In this document: piece by piece, positions 46,900-58,399 of the stretch
Layout of the letters: the number at the start of each line of letters is the position of its first letter
Numbering within the stretch: the stretch's first letter is position 1
DNA from: Sycon ciliatum
Taxonomy: Eukaryota > Porifera > Calcarea > Leucosolenida > Sycettidae
Reading direction: 5' to 3'
NCBI RefSeq assembly: GCF_964019385.1
Contig: NC_088643.1
Span: 9,539,554-9,603,553 of the forward strand
Length of the DNA stretch: 64,000 nucleotides
Position numbers and translations under genes: made by a program
The notes under the pieces: model-generated
What the model saw: only the letters and a program-made list of their open reading frames with translations
What the model was told of the DNA's origin: nothing
Database searches by the model: none

Positions 46900-48290
46900 T
46901 ACGACAACGCCCTAGTTGTAGCAATAGATGCCATCTTCAAGGCCCAAGAATACACATTGACCACAGGCGTCGGCCTGATCGATATATCAAAAGCCTTTGA
47001 CAAGGTCAATCACTGCCAATTGGCCCGGGACCTATTATTTTGATCTCGGCCTGGACAATGCCTCCCTTCGCTGGTTCTGCAGCTACCTAAGCGATCGAAC
47101 CCAGCAAGTGCGAATTGGCCCCACCTGCAGTGTTGCTGCTAAGTGCTCATCTGGTGTACCTCAGGGCTCTGTCCTTGGACCGATCCTGTTTAGCATTTAC
47201 ACCCGTGATGTCCCTGCCATAGCCCATCCTGCTCCATCTCTGCAATTTGCCGACGACATTGCCGTGCACTGCCACAAGGAATCAGTGCTAGCCACATCCG
47301 GCTGCCTGGCTGGGGCAGTCACCAACGGCGCTGACTGGCTCAAGCATCGACATATGCTTCTTCTAATGAAAAGAAGAGCCAGGTCCTGTCAATCGTACCA
47401 CAACGCAATGCGGTTCAGCATCTCGCTGTCCGCTGCAACCAGACAGAGCCCCCCCCCCCCTCCCCCTCCCCCCCCCCCCCCCTAGCCCAACAACAAGATA
47501 CCTCGGCGTGACCCTGGATGCCGCTGTGAATTGGGACCCCATGTTGACGCGATTGCGAAGAAAGTTGTGCAGAAGATTGGAGCACTATGCCGGTTCCGCA
47601 GATGCCTCTGCATTGGTAGTCGCATCCAGTATGTGAGGTCCGTCATCATACCTGACCTCCTATACGGATCTAACGCCTTCTCCTCCTTCTTCATGGCTTC
47701 GCAGCTTGATCGCCTTCACTCCGCTTCAGGTCCCGCAGAACCGAGCGGCGAGATCCGGGTATACATGTACGGTTTGCCGCCTCACACCTCTACCCAGCCT
47801 CTGCTCGAACGGATGTCCCTGTACAGAGTTTGCGAGTATTACAACCAGAAGCGACTCGTCCTGGCGTGGCGCTGTGTCAACGGGAAAGCCAGCAGTGTCC
47901 TCCAGGATCTATTATCACCATCCGCTGGTAGCACCACCCGGCGCCAGGTTTCCAGGGGCATCACTGTCCCCTCGGCACAATCAGAAGTACACTCCCTAGC
48001 GATCAACTCTTGAACTATCAGTATCTCCATAATTTCAACTGATGTTACCTCATAGCCTCAGTAATCACTATTATTAATTGCATCTCTCTCATTGGCCAGC
48101 GGCCACCGTGAGAAATAATAATAGTACTTCGAAGTAATAATAATAAGAAGAAGAAGAAGAAGTCGGCAGATCTCGCCTGCCCTTTGAGGCAGCTTTGGCC
48201 TGGAATGCACTCCCAACGAGCGTAAGGGAGATCAAGGCTGCCGAGCAATTTACGCTTGCCTCCATCCTCTACACCTTGCAATAAATGCTC
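46900..48290 (+). mobile_element. LINE reverse-transcriptase remnant
   Basis: Contains IDISKAFDKVNHCQLARDL, then WFCSYLSDRTQQVRIG, GVPQGSVLGPILFSIYTRDV and catalytic FADDIAVHC, followed by YLGVTLDAAVNWDPHV and a long C-terminal part to about 48290 (ASILYTLQ end). A C-rich tract at 47451-47484, frameshifts and an AAG-rich insertion at 48120-48165 disrupt it. A jockey/CR1-like type is likely; the clade is not certain. Confidence 0.85.
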
Positions 48291-48508
48291 TGTCTGACTT
48301 TGCCCGTCCACACCCAACGTCATGTATTCTTCTCTGCATGTTTGTGCACCTATGAACTCTGTTTGTTCCCTCTGTTGACGCTGTAAAATCGCTCCGTTGA
48401 CGCTGCAAAATCGCTTATCAGACTTAATTGTACAGCAATTTGTTATTCGCTGCTACCCCCAGCCACACGTTGATGCGCCCACCACGCACCGATGCTCCTA
48501 ACCTCACT

Positions 48509-48694
<186 letters not shown>

Positions 48695-49090
48695 GCTCCC
48701 GCTTTGAAATTCGATTCCATAGAATTGGGCACCATTGCCCGTTTGGCCTTGCGAAGTAAAATATAAATCAACAACAACAACAACAACTGCTCTAAAAACG
48801 ACGTGCCATATCCGCCGATGCCGAATGCCGCAGGTGGCGGAACTCAGCCATGCTTGTAGTGCCCCGTTAGCTGACAACATCCTTCTTCGCTCTCATAGCA
48901 TCTTGCCGAGCACGTTCTTGCGCTTGTTTGGTCCATGATGTGTTGTTCTGTTGCAAAATGTCATCAACCTGGGCGGCTGTCATTGCTCTTGAAGCGTCGC
49001 GCTCTATCCTGATCATGCTGTGAAAGGATGGAACGGCCATTCCACCGAGACGTGTTGGTTACCTCAGCATCGCCAAATCCTCCCTGACCG

Positions 49091-49381
49091 GTGAATGAGG
49101 ATGTGGATGATGAAGATGATACCCTGGAGGATGAGGATGATGAAGAGATTGGTGATGAGAAGACGTCAGCAGTGATAAGCATTTGTTGTTCAGTAAACCG
49201 TGTCGTTTGGCGTACTAGTATAATGATTCTTGGTTTTGCTACAAGTAATATTGTTTGTTACGCATGTAATTTCTATCAGTTAAAAGTCCTAGAAGCTGTT
49301 TACATTCATAAGCATAAACCAGACCTATGCATACCAAAGGAATATTGTCACAACACTCACACTCTTTCTTTAGCACCGTAA
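49091..49381 (+). pseudogene. element X, copy 2: acidic segment plus QLKVLEA segment
   Basis: The + strand reads EDVDDEDDTLEDEDDEE, then FYQLKVLEAVYIHKHKPDLC and a stop at 49381. Same organisation and C-terminal motif as the copy at 44 kb, but spacing and sequence have diverged. Confidence 0.4.
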
Positions 49382-49399
49382 CTGTAGTTGGCACGTGGA

Positions 49400-51700
49400 T
49401 GCTTGTTTTGTTCGCCCTCTCTCTTTCTCTTTCTTTATAAGTTACATTTGCTTATCACACTGAACATTTTAGTGCTATGTTTACCACAAATGTTCTGACT
49501 CGGTACATTCACTTTACCCCTAAACTTAAGTATTCTTTGTTAATCACTCCGTGACGTACTCTAACTGATGACCATCACAGGAAAACATTCTTAGACGCTA
49601 GAGAACAAACAAACTGATCCATAGATGATGTGTGTTGACGCAAGGTTGTGTGACATGACTTTTAAAAAGTCTTTGCACGATCACAGATTATTTTATTCAT
49701 TGCGATTTTTCAACGTTTATCCCCTCGTGGGCTACCCATGTTTTGTTTGTCCTCTCTTCAGAACCTGTTATGAGCGTTAGTGCGTCAGTATTTTATGTAC
49801 TACCCAATGCCAATGGCTAGTGCCATGGCACCGGTGCACTGTTCACGAAATGGCCGCACTCAGCATAGCTTCGGTCTTCCGTGTGACGTAATGCCAAAGT
49901 AAGGGTTTCTCACGGATTGATGCCAGCAGTTCGGCACAGTATTGAGCGTTCTGTTTGGTTTGTCCGGGTTGTAACGCGACGTCATCGACGCACTGGCGGA
50001 AGAAGTACAATGTACTTGTACATGTAGGTGATCACGTGACAACTGGTTCATGAGATCAAGCACTGACGCATGGCATCGTGTATTGTGGGACTTTCACCAG
50101 CCATGCAGCATGTTATGACCATTAACTATTGCAAGGGCAATCTTGATGAGTGGTACATAATGCCACCCGCCTGACGGTCCGCGCTTCAACTCCAGCTGAC
50201 GTCCCAACTGCTCAGATGAGGAATGGGGCGTAGAGTGATTGAACGCAGCGGGTGCAGGGCCAGACCACACAGGTTTACTTTCCTGTCACTCGATATTGTA
50301 TTGAAAACAGCAACCCAGATTCAAACTCAATTATTGTAATCCAATATTTTCCAGTGGCACGGGCATACCAAGGCACTGTTTCTGGAATGACTTTCACTGG
50401 AACACTTGAGATTCAAGCCTCTTCTGTCAGGCCCTCTCCAGTGAGAATGCTCCAGAACGCAAGCAAAGGGAGATAGCACCCTTCAAGTCCAGTGTGCACG
50501 CAGAAGACATACTACATTATGTATTAGTACTGCTACAAGACTTAGTATCCCTGCACCGCATCGCTCGGGTCAAGATTATGACACCTCTACCTACATACCA
50601 CAGCACATCCATGTGTACATACGATCGGAGTCCATGGTTGACGAACCCCATGGCACCCCAAATGCCGGATACTGCAGTGCAGGATTTAATGATGTGCAGC
50701 CTCAGGACATTCCGTTCAGGAATGGACGAAACGAGGCAGTAGCCCTCGGCCTGGTGTCAACCGCCTGGTTGTGGGATGATCACGTGGATGGATACGTCGC
50801 CACATGTACATGTACATACATATGTAATTATACATGTCGTTGACATATCCTCCAGTAAAACAATGCTGTCCATTTTAGGCACATTGCATCTAATAAGTAC
50901 CCAGAAAGTGTGCATAGCTATAGAGAGTTTGCACATGATGGAGTGCCCAGCGAGACAGGCGTAAACACTCATACACTCCAGACCAGGTGCGCACGTTGAA
51001 GGAGATAGAGATAGGGTGGGGGGGGGGGGGGGATAAACACACCCAGTACATGAAGCAGGTCACTGTTGGACTGTTCCGTACAAATATTAATAATAATTAC
51101 CCACAGTGTAGCTGAGCTAGAGTAAGATGTACGTAGCTGGATGCAGCGCAAAATACACAAGAATTAATAATAAAATTATGTTCGCCGCGCTGTACGTGAG
51201 CTTGACCAAGCGCCGGCGCGGCATAGCCAGAGCTAGAGGCGAGCTCAAGTCCCGATTTTTGCCAGAAAGGATCTAGGCGTGAGACTGGGAGGCCTGGGTT
51301 CGAGGTGATAAGACTAAAGAGCTAGCTCCACATCGTGACATTTTCAAATGTGTCAACACACACACACACGCACACACGTACACACACGCGTTCACAACAC
51401 ACGCGCGCATACACACACATATATACACGTACACACACTACGTTTCGATGGATGAAACACATGGACTTGAAGTTGAACCTGAAGTGATATGAAAATGAGC
51501 TCATGACGAGGGTGGTTGAACAGCAAACACTGAAACTGTCCGGGAGCTGCTGCGAGGAAGTCTTTGTCCTCCTTCACTGGCTTCAGTCCCCAAAGCAATC
51601 TTGTCAAGTGCGATTCACGCTTCATGGCTGAGATCGATATTGAGAACAACTTCCGCGCACAAGCTCTCACTCCATCTCTCTCACACACACGCAGTCAATC
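49400..51700. other. region without a recognisable gene
   Basis: Only short ORFs without domains. It holds ACATGTACATGTACA at about 50805, a G run at 51017-51031 and a CA-rich stretch at 51357-51440. Confidence 0.4.
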
Positions 51701-51740
51701 TTCAAAATGAAACGTGCACAATACATAACAGGACACCTAC

Positions 51741-51916
51741 CACGGGTATAGTGTAGAAGCCGAATCGCCAGTAGAATTATCTCCCATTGAAGCCGCTTCG
51801 CTAGCAGAGAAGCGCCCATTATATTCGACCGCCGGTGGAAATATCTTCGCCACAACATTGCAGTCGGATTGTGTTGAACCCCGCTTCTTGGCTCCGCCAC
51901 AAGCCACGGATTCTTC
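51741..51916 (-). CDS. possible exon of an unknown gene
   Basis: A 176-nt open segment between a TTGGACAG acceptor and GTAGGTGT donor (begins EESVACGGAKKRGS, hydrophilic). No neighbour with matching phase was found and no family is recognised. Confidence 0.2.
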
Positions 51917-51965
51917 CTGTCCAATCACATCACACGAATTAGTAATATAAAGGGCAGGTGAATAC

Positions 51966-52190
51966 TTGCCGTGTAAAACATTTGTCGTGCCTTCCCATCA
52001 CCCGGCAGTCTGCGGATCGCCTTCGTTGGACAAGCTACAAGTAAATCAGCGCGCCGGTGCCAAGCCAATGCTCAGCAGTGTGTCGCTATTGAGCCACTAC
52101 CGACAGTTGACATCTGGTGCAGACTTCCGACGACAATGTTACCGGTGGGAGGTTCGAGAAACGATCCATCACGGACGTCAATGGCTGGGG
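51966..52190 (+). CDS. possible first exon of an unknown gene
   Basis: An ATG-initiated 75-codon ORF ending at a strong GGGGTAAGTTT donor. It is divergent from the possible exon at 51741-51916, 50 bp away. No domain recognised and no downstream exon identified. Confidence 0.2.
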
Positions 52191-54101
52191 TAAGTTTCAG
52201 GAAGTGGCATGTCTGTCATTATGTCCATGGGTATTGTGTGTGCGTGTGCCCTCTGTGGGGAGGGTATTTTCGCGCCATAGATGAATAGCGGACTCTGCGT
52301 AGCATCTTGCTTGGCAAACGGTAACGGTTCCACTAAGCCTTCATTCGAATCTAGCAATACATCTGCAATTCATCTCCATAGTAGAGCTGGCAGTGATGTT
52401 TTCAAACGTATTTGTCAACAGAAAGAACACTAGGAGGGAAATAATCTTAAACATCAATGCGAGAACAACTACTGAACCTCACAACGACTCTGAATGGGTT
52501 GCAAAATAGCACAAGGAAGATTATTTTTCGATCATCTCATTGAACTAGATTTGCTGAAGGTCTGATTGGAGTTTCTTATGGTTCGTCCTCTCAAACTCAT
52601 GTTTGGTTAGATACGCTCTCATGCAGATGATTATGAACATGTCCCAACTCTTCGTTGCGTGCTGGGAGTGGCTGGCATGTCATTATCGTTCACTATTCAA
52701 TCTCTTGGCGTTTGAAATGGTGCACAGAAAGTGTGGGAAATCTCTCCGTTATTATAAAGGATTTCGTGGAGTTTGCAATGTCTGCCCCCAACATTTATCC
52801 ATTCATACATCTATGATATTGAGATGGCAACAAGGGAATGTAGGAACTGGCTCGAGAGGAAAAGAGCTAAACAGATGGAAAGATGGAATAAAGGATAAAT
52901 CCATTTTCAGAGATATACTTTCCTGCTTTTTCGATTCTCGTTATCGTCACCAGCCAGTTGCGTATGATGGTGCAGTTGGTTTGGTCTATAAATAAGAGAC
53001 CAAAAGCCGTAGAGCTTCCACCGTGTCTTGCCGTTGAAGACCAGCTAGCAGGAACCCAAAGCAAGAGATGGAGGATCCTTGTGTCCGGCTGTGGTATTTG
53101 GTGATCCTCTGAATCGACTCTGATTTATAATAATACGTGTTAGGTTGTGTAGCTGCTCCATCCAGTACATTTGCCTACTGGTGATCATCATCGTGCTAGG
53201 TTGTGTTTCACCCTCCCTGTGACATTATTCTTGGCGTTCTGTCTCACAGAATATGGCTGTGGATGTATCCATCGGTACTCGATATTATACAATTTGTGAA
53301 GCTTTCAGCAGAGTTGGTGTGAGAGTGTCACGTGTGTGTAAGAGTTCTTGCAACGGTGAAGGAGGATCAAGAGAGGAACAGAGGGGAAAGTTTTTAAAGT
53401 GTCTGCAAAACAGAAAACAAGAACGACTTCCTTAGAGCTGGATAAATTTGCAGGCAGCTTCACGTAGCTGCTCGGTACACGTCATTGGCAAAGCGGGCGC
53501 TTATAATGTTTGTAGGTCCACTAATTCGTATACCGTGGTACCTTGCAGTGTTGGTGATGTAAAGTCTAGCTGTGAGGAAATTAAATGGCAAAGAGTACCC
53601 CATTGTTCATCAGTTGAGGGAGTTGAATAGGGAAAGGTCTAAAGAAACAAATCGACTGTTTCCACCAGCACTCAAACCAGGGACCTTTGCTTGAGGCCAG
53701 CCTCATTATGTGTGTTCGCCTTTGTGTGTATGCGTGTGCCTGTGTGCGTGTGTGTTTCTGTGCGCCTGTGTGTGTGTGTGCGTGTGTGTGCTTGTGTGTG
53801 TTACTTGTGTATGTATATGACTGTGTGTGTTACATGTGTATGTATGTGTGTGTGTGTTCGTTCATGCGTGCGCTTGTGCGCGCGCGTGAGTGTATGTGGC
53901 CAAACTATTGAACGGCTGCCATCTTACCAAAGCATTTAGAAGCTGGACCATTTTCATCTTGAGAGCCCAGTGTGTCGTAGCTATCCTTCATAGCTGAGGT
54001 TGTTGGTAGCCTCACAGCAGTGGCTCGGGGTTCCCAACGCTCAGTTTCCGAGCCTCAGAGTTTGTGAACTTAGTACAATTTCCTCAGAATGTGTCTGATG
54101 T

Positions 54102-54132
<31 letters not shown>

Positions 54133-54397
54133 GTGATGTGTGGGTGTACTGGTGCAAGTCTCGCCTTGATCTAAGGTTAGAAGTTTCATTCACATCTTAC
54201 CCGAAATCATTGCCGTACCAGCGAGATATTCAGCGGGTATGCTGGCAATAGTTTGTTCCCTCATCTCCCAATCCTACTCCTGAAAGGAAAATACAACTTC
54301 AAAATAGCCATTATATATTACATGCCGGTGAGGAATGTTGGCACAAGTGCAAAACTTTACATTAATTCAAAGCAAAACAAAAGAAATGACACGAATG

Positions 54398-54494
54398 TCT
54401 CAGTAACATGTCAGTTTTGTGCCCTGTTATCGCACTTTCTGACTGTTTATTATCTTGTTACAGTTGTGGATAGTTGCTTCATAACTCGTTTATA
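54398..54494. repeat. MITE family A, right-arm fragment
   Basis: TCAGTAACATGTCAGTTTTG, GTTATCGCACTTTCTGACTG and GGATAGTTGCTTCATAACTC in the order of the right arm of the 14.4 kb copy. Confidence 0.75.
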
Positions 54495-55083
54495 ATACAT
54501 GTACAGTGTATATGTGGTTTAATAACTTGAAATGGTGCAACTTGAAAAGCAGCGGCCAGCAATATGATTTTGTTTGTGGCTGTGTGCGTGCGTGCTTGCT
54601 TTCATGTATGTGTATTTCGTTTTTCCCTCTGCCCTAGACTATGTCTTTTTCTCTTTCTTTGCTCACCTATTGCTCGTCACGTCTTTTACAGATTTGGTAG
54701 TATGGAAAGTTTGGAAACCCCCTCGATAGGCGAAAGCCTTTGGGGAATCCTTAAACAATAAATCTTACAAAATTACAAATTCACTGCCGTTTACCTGCCA
54801 TACGTGTTGATGCTCTGTTTCATTCTGATGTCGCCCTGTACCGTTACTAACGCTACATGTGCAGTCAGTGTTGTTGGTTGACAGTATGCTACAAGGTGCA
54901 GGACCGCCGTGTTTGGAAACAGTGGCTATACTACAACCACCTAACACCATACCCCGTCATATTTAGAAGAGAAAGCGTATTCAAGTCAGTGCTGTCTAAG
55001 TATATGCAGAATCGAAGACGGTTTGAGAAAATTTAATGAACTCGGGTGGAGAGCCAAGGAATACTTATAAAAAGTAAAAAGGA

Positions 55084-55253
55084 CCAAGGAACTATAATGT
55101 CCACTAACACCACGAGATGTGCTAGAGCTGTTAGCCAGTTAGTTGTAGAACGTCAGTACCGTCGGTCAGTGTTGTGCAATGTTATCGCATGAGCTGATTG
55201 TTTAGTAACTGGTGGTGTTAGTGGACATTATAGTATAACTTGTAGTTCCTTGG
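55084..55253. repeat. dispersed repeat family D, copy 3, with inverted ends
   Basis: Opens CCAAGGAACT followed by ATAATGTCCACTAACACCAC, and closes with GTGGTGTTAGTGGACATTAT then AGTTCCTTGG: a complete non-autonomous fold-back element of 170 bp. Confidence 0.8.
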
Positions 55254-55724
55254 TTTTAGAAATGTTTCTTTTTCCTCACATACATGTACAGCTCTGGCAC
55301 AGAAGGCAAGAAACAGACAACACTAGAAACTGAGAGAACTAAGGGTAGGGGTCACACAAGTTGCCTGGCATGTTGTTGGCTGACAGCAAGTAACAAGGTG
55401 GAGGACACCGTGTTCAGAAACAGTGACCTTTCTACAATCATTCACGGTTGGTAGAGCCCTGGTCGGTTGCGACCATCGGAACCGTTTGGATGTTAGACCC
55501 GATTCTGACCCCCTCTATTCTAGGGGAGCAAAGTTTCAAGAAGGAGCTTCAAGCAACATTTGATTGCCTCCATCGCGGTCTCTAGTTACGGGTCAAACAT
55601 CGTCTTTGGGACAAAAAAGGCGATCGCTGGTCGTGTTCAGCAGGTAGTCGCAAGTTACAGAGCAATTTGAATGTGAGACAGTCCGTGCCTGGCGAAATGG
55701 TCGGAAGTACAGTCATGTACCAGG

Positions 55725-55772
55725 CTGGTCGCTGGTCACGGTGGTCTTTAGTTAAAGGTTTTACTGTATAAC
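55725..55772. mobile_element. end fragment related to the pogo-type MITE
   Basis: Contains TCGCTGGTCACGGTGGTC and ends GGTTTTACTGTA, the terminal motif of the family. Only one end is seen; upstream GGTCG-rich sequence back to about 55590 looks like decayed interior. Confidence 0.45.
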
Positions 55773-56821
55773 TGGCTGGAGTAGGCCTTTGCGGATAATG
55801 CCGGCAGAAAAATTGGCAGAATTCGGTACTATTTCTGGTAAGGTTCATGCATGTTTGGTATGTGGATAAAGAAATGCCTAGGCTGGAGGGATGCCATGTA
55901 GAGATCGGCCTATTTGCTTCGCACTGTGTCCATGTTTGGCCAGGTGACAAAGCTGCTTGGTGTGTGTCGGCTATCCGCAACGTAATAGAACTCGTTGGAA
56001 GGAAAAGCGGAAAGAGATTCGGCACCTTGTTCTTTCATTGCTTCCCTTGAAAATCCTGAACACTCACTCAGTTCTACATGTACATGAGTACATGTGCCGG
56101 CACTATGATCGCAGGTTCAGTCACTCATCCTTGTGTTGATGGCCCATGTACATTGTACATGCATGGCGGAAGAAACAGTATCCATTGTCCCTTGATTGAG
56201 GGAATCATGGGTGTGCTTCGACGACTTGCTAGAGACTGGATGTTCACGTAACGTACACGTATGGGCAGAATACAACGTCTACTGTCTGCCATCTTGGTTA
56301 AGGCCGACATGGTCATTGCCCGTGTTGAGTGCTGCGTCGCATACTACACGTACATTTTCATGGTCACTCGCGTGAATCCTACTTTACTCAATCTTTGGAA
56401 TCGGATACTCCTAGAATCACTGGCCATCGTTGCGGATGGTCTCCTTACATCATGGAGGCGTACCAACCACTTGTTTGTTCTACCTCTGCTGTACATCCAC
56501 ACCACCGTGGTCCAAGAAATCCACACCCTTGATGTATCGCTAGTACATGTATAATTATTATAGCCTAGGAGAAAGAGCACACAAATGACAGTATTGGCGT
56601 ATGTGGACTCTTGAGCATTGACGTCATCCTCGGCCCTAGGCTCCCCCCCCCCCGGCTGGTCCCCCCCCCCCCCCCCGGCTGGTCCCCCCCGGCTGTTCCC
56701 CCCCTTTGCCGCCTGAAAAACAACAATGATAAAGTACATTATCCCGGTTGCTGAACAGAATATTCGCTGACGACAGGGTGAGTTCATGCGCGTGTTAGTA
56801 CTGTTACTGTGATTGTGTATA

Positions 56822-57424
56822 ATCCTGTCCTGTCCTGTCCTGTAGAGCCACTACCACTAGGGTCACGTGGGCCCCGGAGGGGCAGCAGAGAGAGAGAAAG
56901 AGCACGCCACCCGATGGCGCTCCAGATGCGAGACTAGTCGGAACCGGCGAGAGCAGATACACATATGCGGGAACTTGTCCCGTTCTCTGGCCATTGGTCG
57001 ATTGTGTATAATCATGTACATGTACACTGTGCATGACACGTGCATGTACAGTGTGTACATGCACATGTACATGTATACACGTGCATGTCCAAGAACGCAA
57101 TCTTTGTGTGAGTGGGAGCGTCTTTGTATCCGACTCGACGATGAATTTCCTGAAGTCGATCTTTTGTTCGCCTTGCCAAATCCGAGCAGGCGGCAGATTA
57201 ATTCGGGATAGGTTTGGTACCCCAAACTGCCCACCCTCACTCCATACCTGACAAGACTGTGTCACTGTCGGAAGAGAGACGCCACAATCGGGGAAAACAA
57301 TGCTGAATGAGATGAATGGAGGTGCCCTCACTCGCTGACCATCTGAGAAGGCATTTGCGACAGCGTTGGTATGGGGCGTACCGTCAACAACCTGGCAAGT
57401 GCCTGCCGAAAACGGAGGTGCCAC
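56822..57424 (-). other. 206-codon ORF, doubtful
   Basis: The - strand is open from 57424 to 56804. The first half is of mixed composition (CQVVDGTPHTNAVANAF, IVFPDCGVSLPTVTQSC); the second half runs through GTACAT palindromes (CTCIHVHVHVH) and (CCTGT)n. Possibly one real exon extended by chance into repeats. No family recognised. Confidence 0.2.
57010..57090. repeat. cluster of GTACATGTAC palindromes
   Basis: ATCATGTACATGTACACTG, CATGCACATGTACATGTATA and related words. Other clusters lie at 50805, 58311-58353, 59937-59966, 60053-60072, 60288-60304, 61583, 61988-62008, 62270-62294 and 62384-62419. Confidence 0.85.
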
Positions 57425-57860
57425 AAATACGCATACAGTGTATACTATTACTGTGCAAGAGGTGAATGGGCAAAACCAGGCTGTTGAGTGTTGTCAATGT
57501 CACACAGACTTGAAGTGATCAGACTTCTCCACAGCAACAAAGTGATCAAGAGCAAAGCTTTTAAGACAGTAAGACGTATACGAACGCCGAAAAGCTGGAA
57601 GGAAAGACCCGGGGGTGTAGGGACTGTAGGGTGTCTCAAATGACGTAACTGCAATTAAGCACTCTTGGTATTATGTACATTAATGTTGTGTAAACACGTA
57701 TACTAACGTACAAGTACAATGTAGTCAGCCTTCCGAATAACGACCCTGGATTGTGCACGAGGAAAGATGTCGTTATTCACGAGTTGCGGTTATTCGTGAG
57801 GTTGAGAGTATGCAGTCAAATGGTCATTACACTAGGTCTGAAGGATGTGTCGTTATTGCC

Positions 57861-57980
57861 GAGTTGTTGTTATACCCGAGTTGTTGTTATACCCGAGTTG
57901 TTGTTATACCCGAGTTGTTGTTATACCCGAGTTGTTGTTATACCCGAGTTGTTGTTATTCCCGAGTTGTTATACCCGAGG
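57861..57980. repeat. 17-bp tandem repeat
   Basis: GAGTTGTTGTTATACCC repeated about seven times, with one A-to-T change and a shortened last unit. Flanking GTTATTC(A/G)CGAG copies suggest it grew from a MITE interior. Confidence 0.9.
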
Positions 57981-58310
57981 TCGCTATTCACGAGCTTGAC
58001 TATTAGAACAGCGATTGGGCCCAATCAGGCCAATCGACAGTACAGAAACAATTCGTTGATACCGTCACTTTATTGGTTGGCATATTTTATTTTTACTTCG
58101 CCAGAATGAACAGGCATTGCTGCCTTCTTGCCTGGACAAGTGGATTGTCCAAGCTCTCACAAAAAGACAAAGAAAGGAAAGAACTTGCAACGGGATTTGC
58201 AGTGTGCTGGAAGTAAGGAATGACGTGTGTATGAGGGGGACTGCTAGAGGGAATACGGGTCTCTAGTGTCCCTTCTACGTGATATTTCTCTACGCGTGTT
58301 GTGTCAGACA

Positions 58311-58353
58311 TACATGTACATGTACACATACATGTACATGTACATGTACATGC
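58311..58353. repeat. (CATGTA)n palindromic array
   Basis: ACATACATGTACATGTACA followed by more CATGTA units, ending ACATGCAG. The longest such array in the window. Confidence 0.9.
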
Positions 58354-58399
58354 AGTGAAACGTGTACAGGTAGGCTCTGAGGTTGGTTCAGAGTTTCAT

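Larger units (their letters stand above)
52200..56800. other. region without a recognisable gene
   Basis: Contains GT-rich sequence at 53710-53890, a G run at 54116-54133, MITE fragments at 54.4 and 55.1 kb and C runs at 56643-56705. A 130-codon ORF at 52603-52995 has no motif I recognise. Confidence 0.4.

Noticed and set aside
52603-52995. A 130-codon ORF as a transposase fragment
   Set aside because: No catalytic or zinc motif could be found, and codon content looks random.
53648-53700. A further tRNA-like B box on the - strand
   Set aside because: Only a weak GGTTTGAGTGC match with no A box at the right distance.
56822-57424. A 206-codon gene
   Set aside because: The second half is open only because it reads through GTACAT and CCTGT repeats; kept as doubtful, not as a gene.
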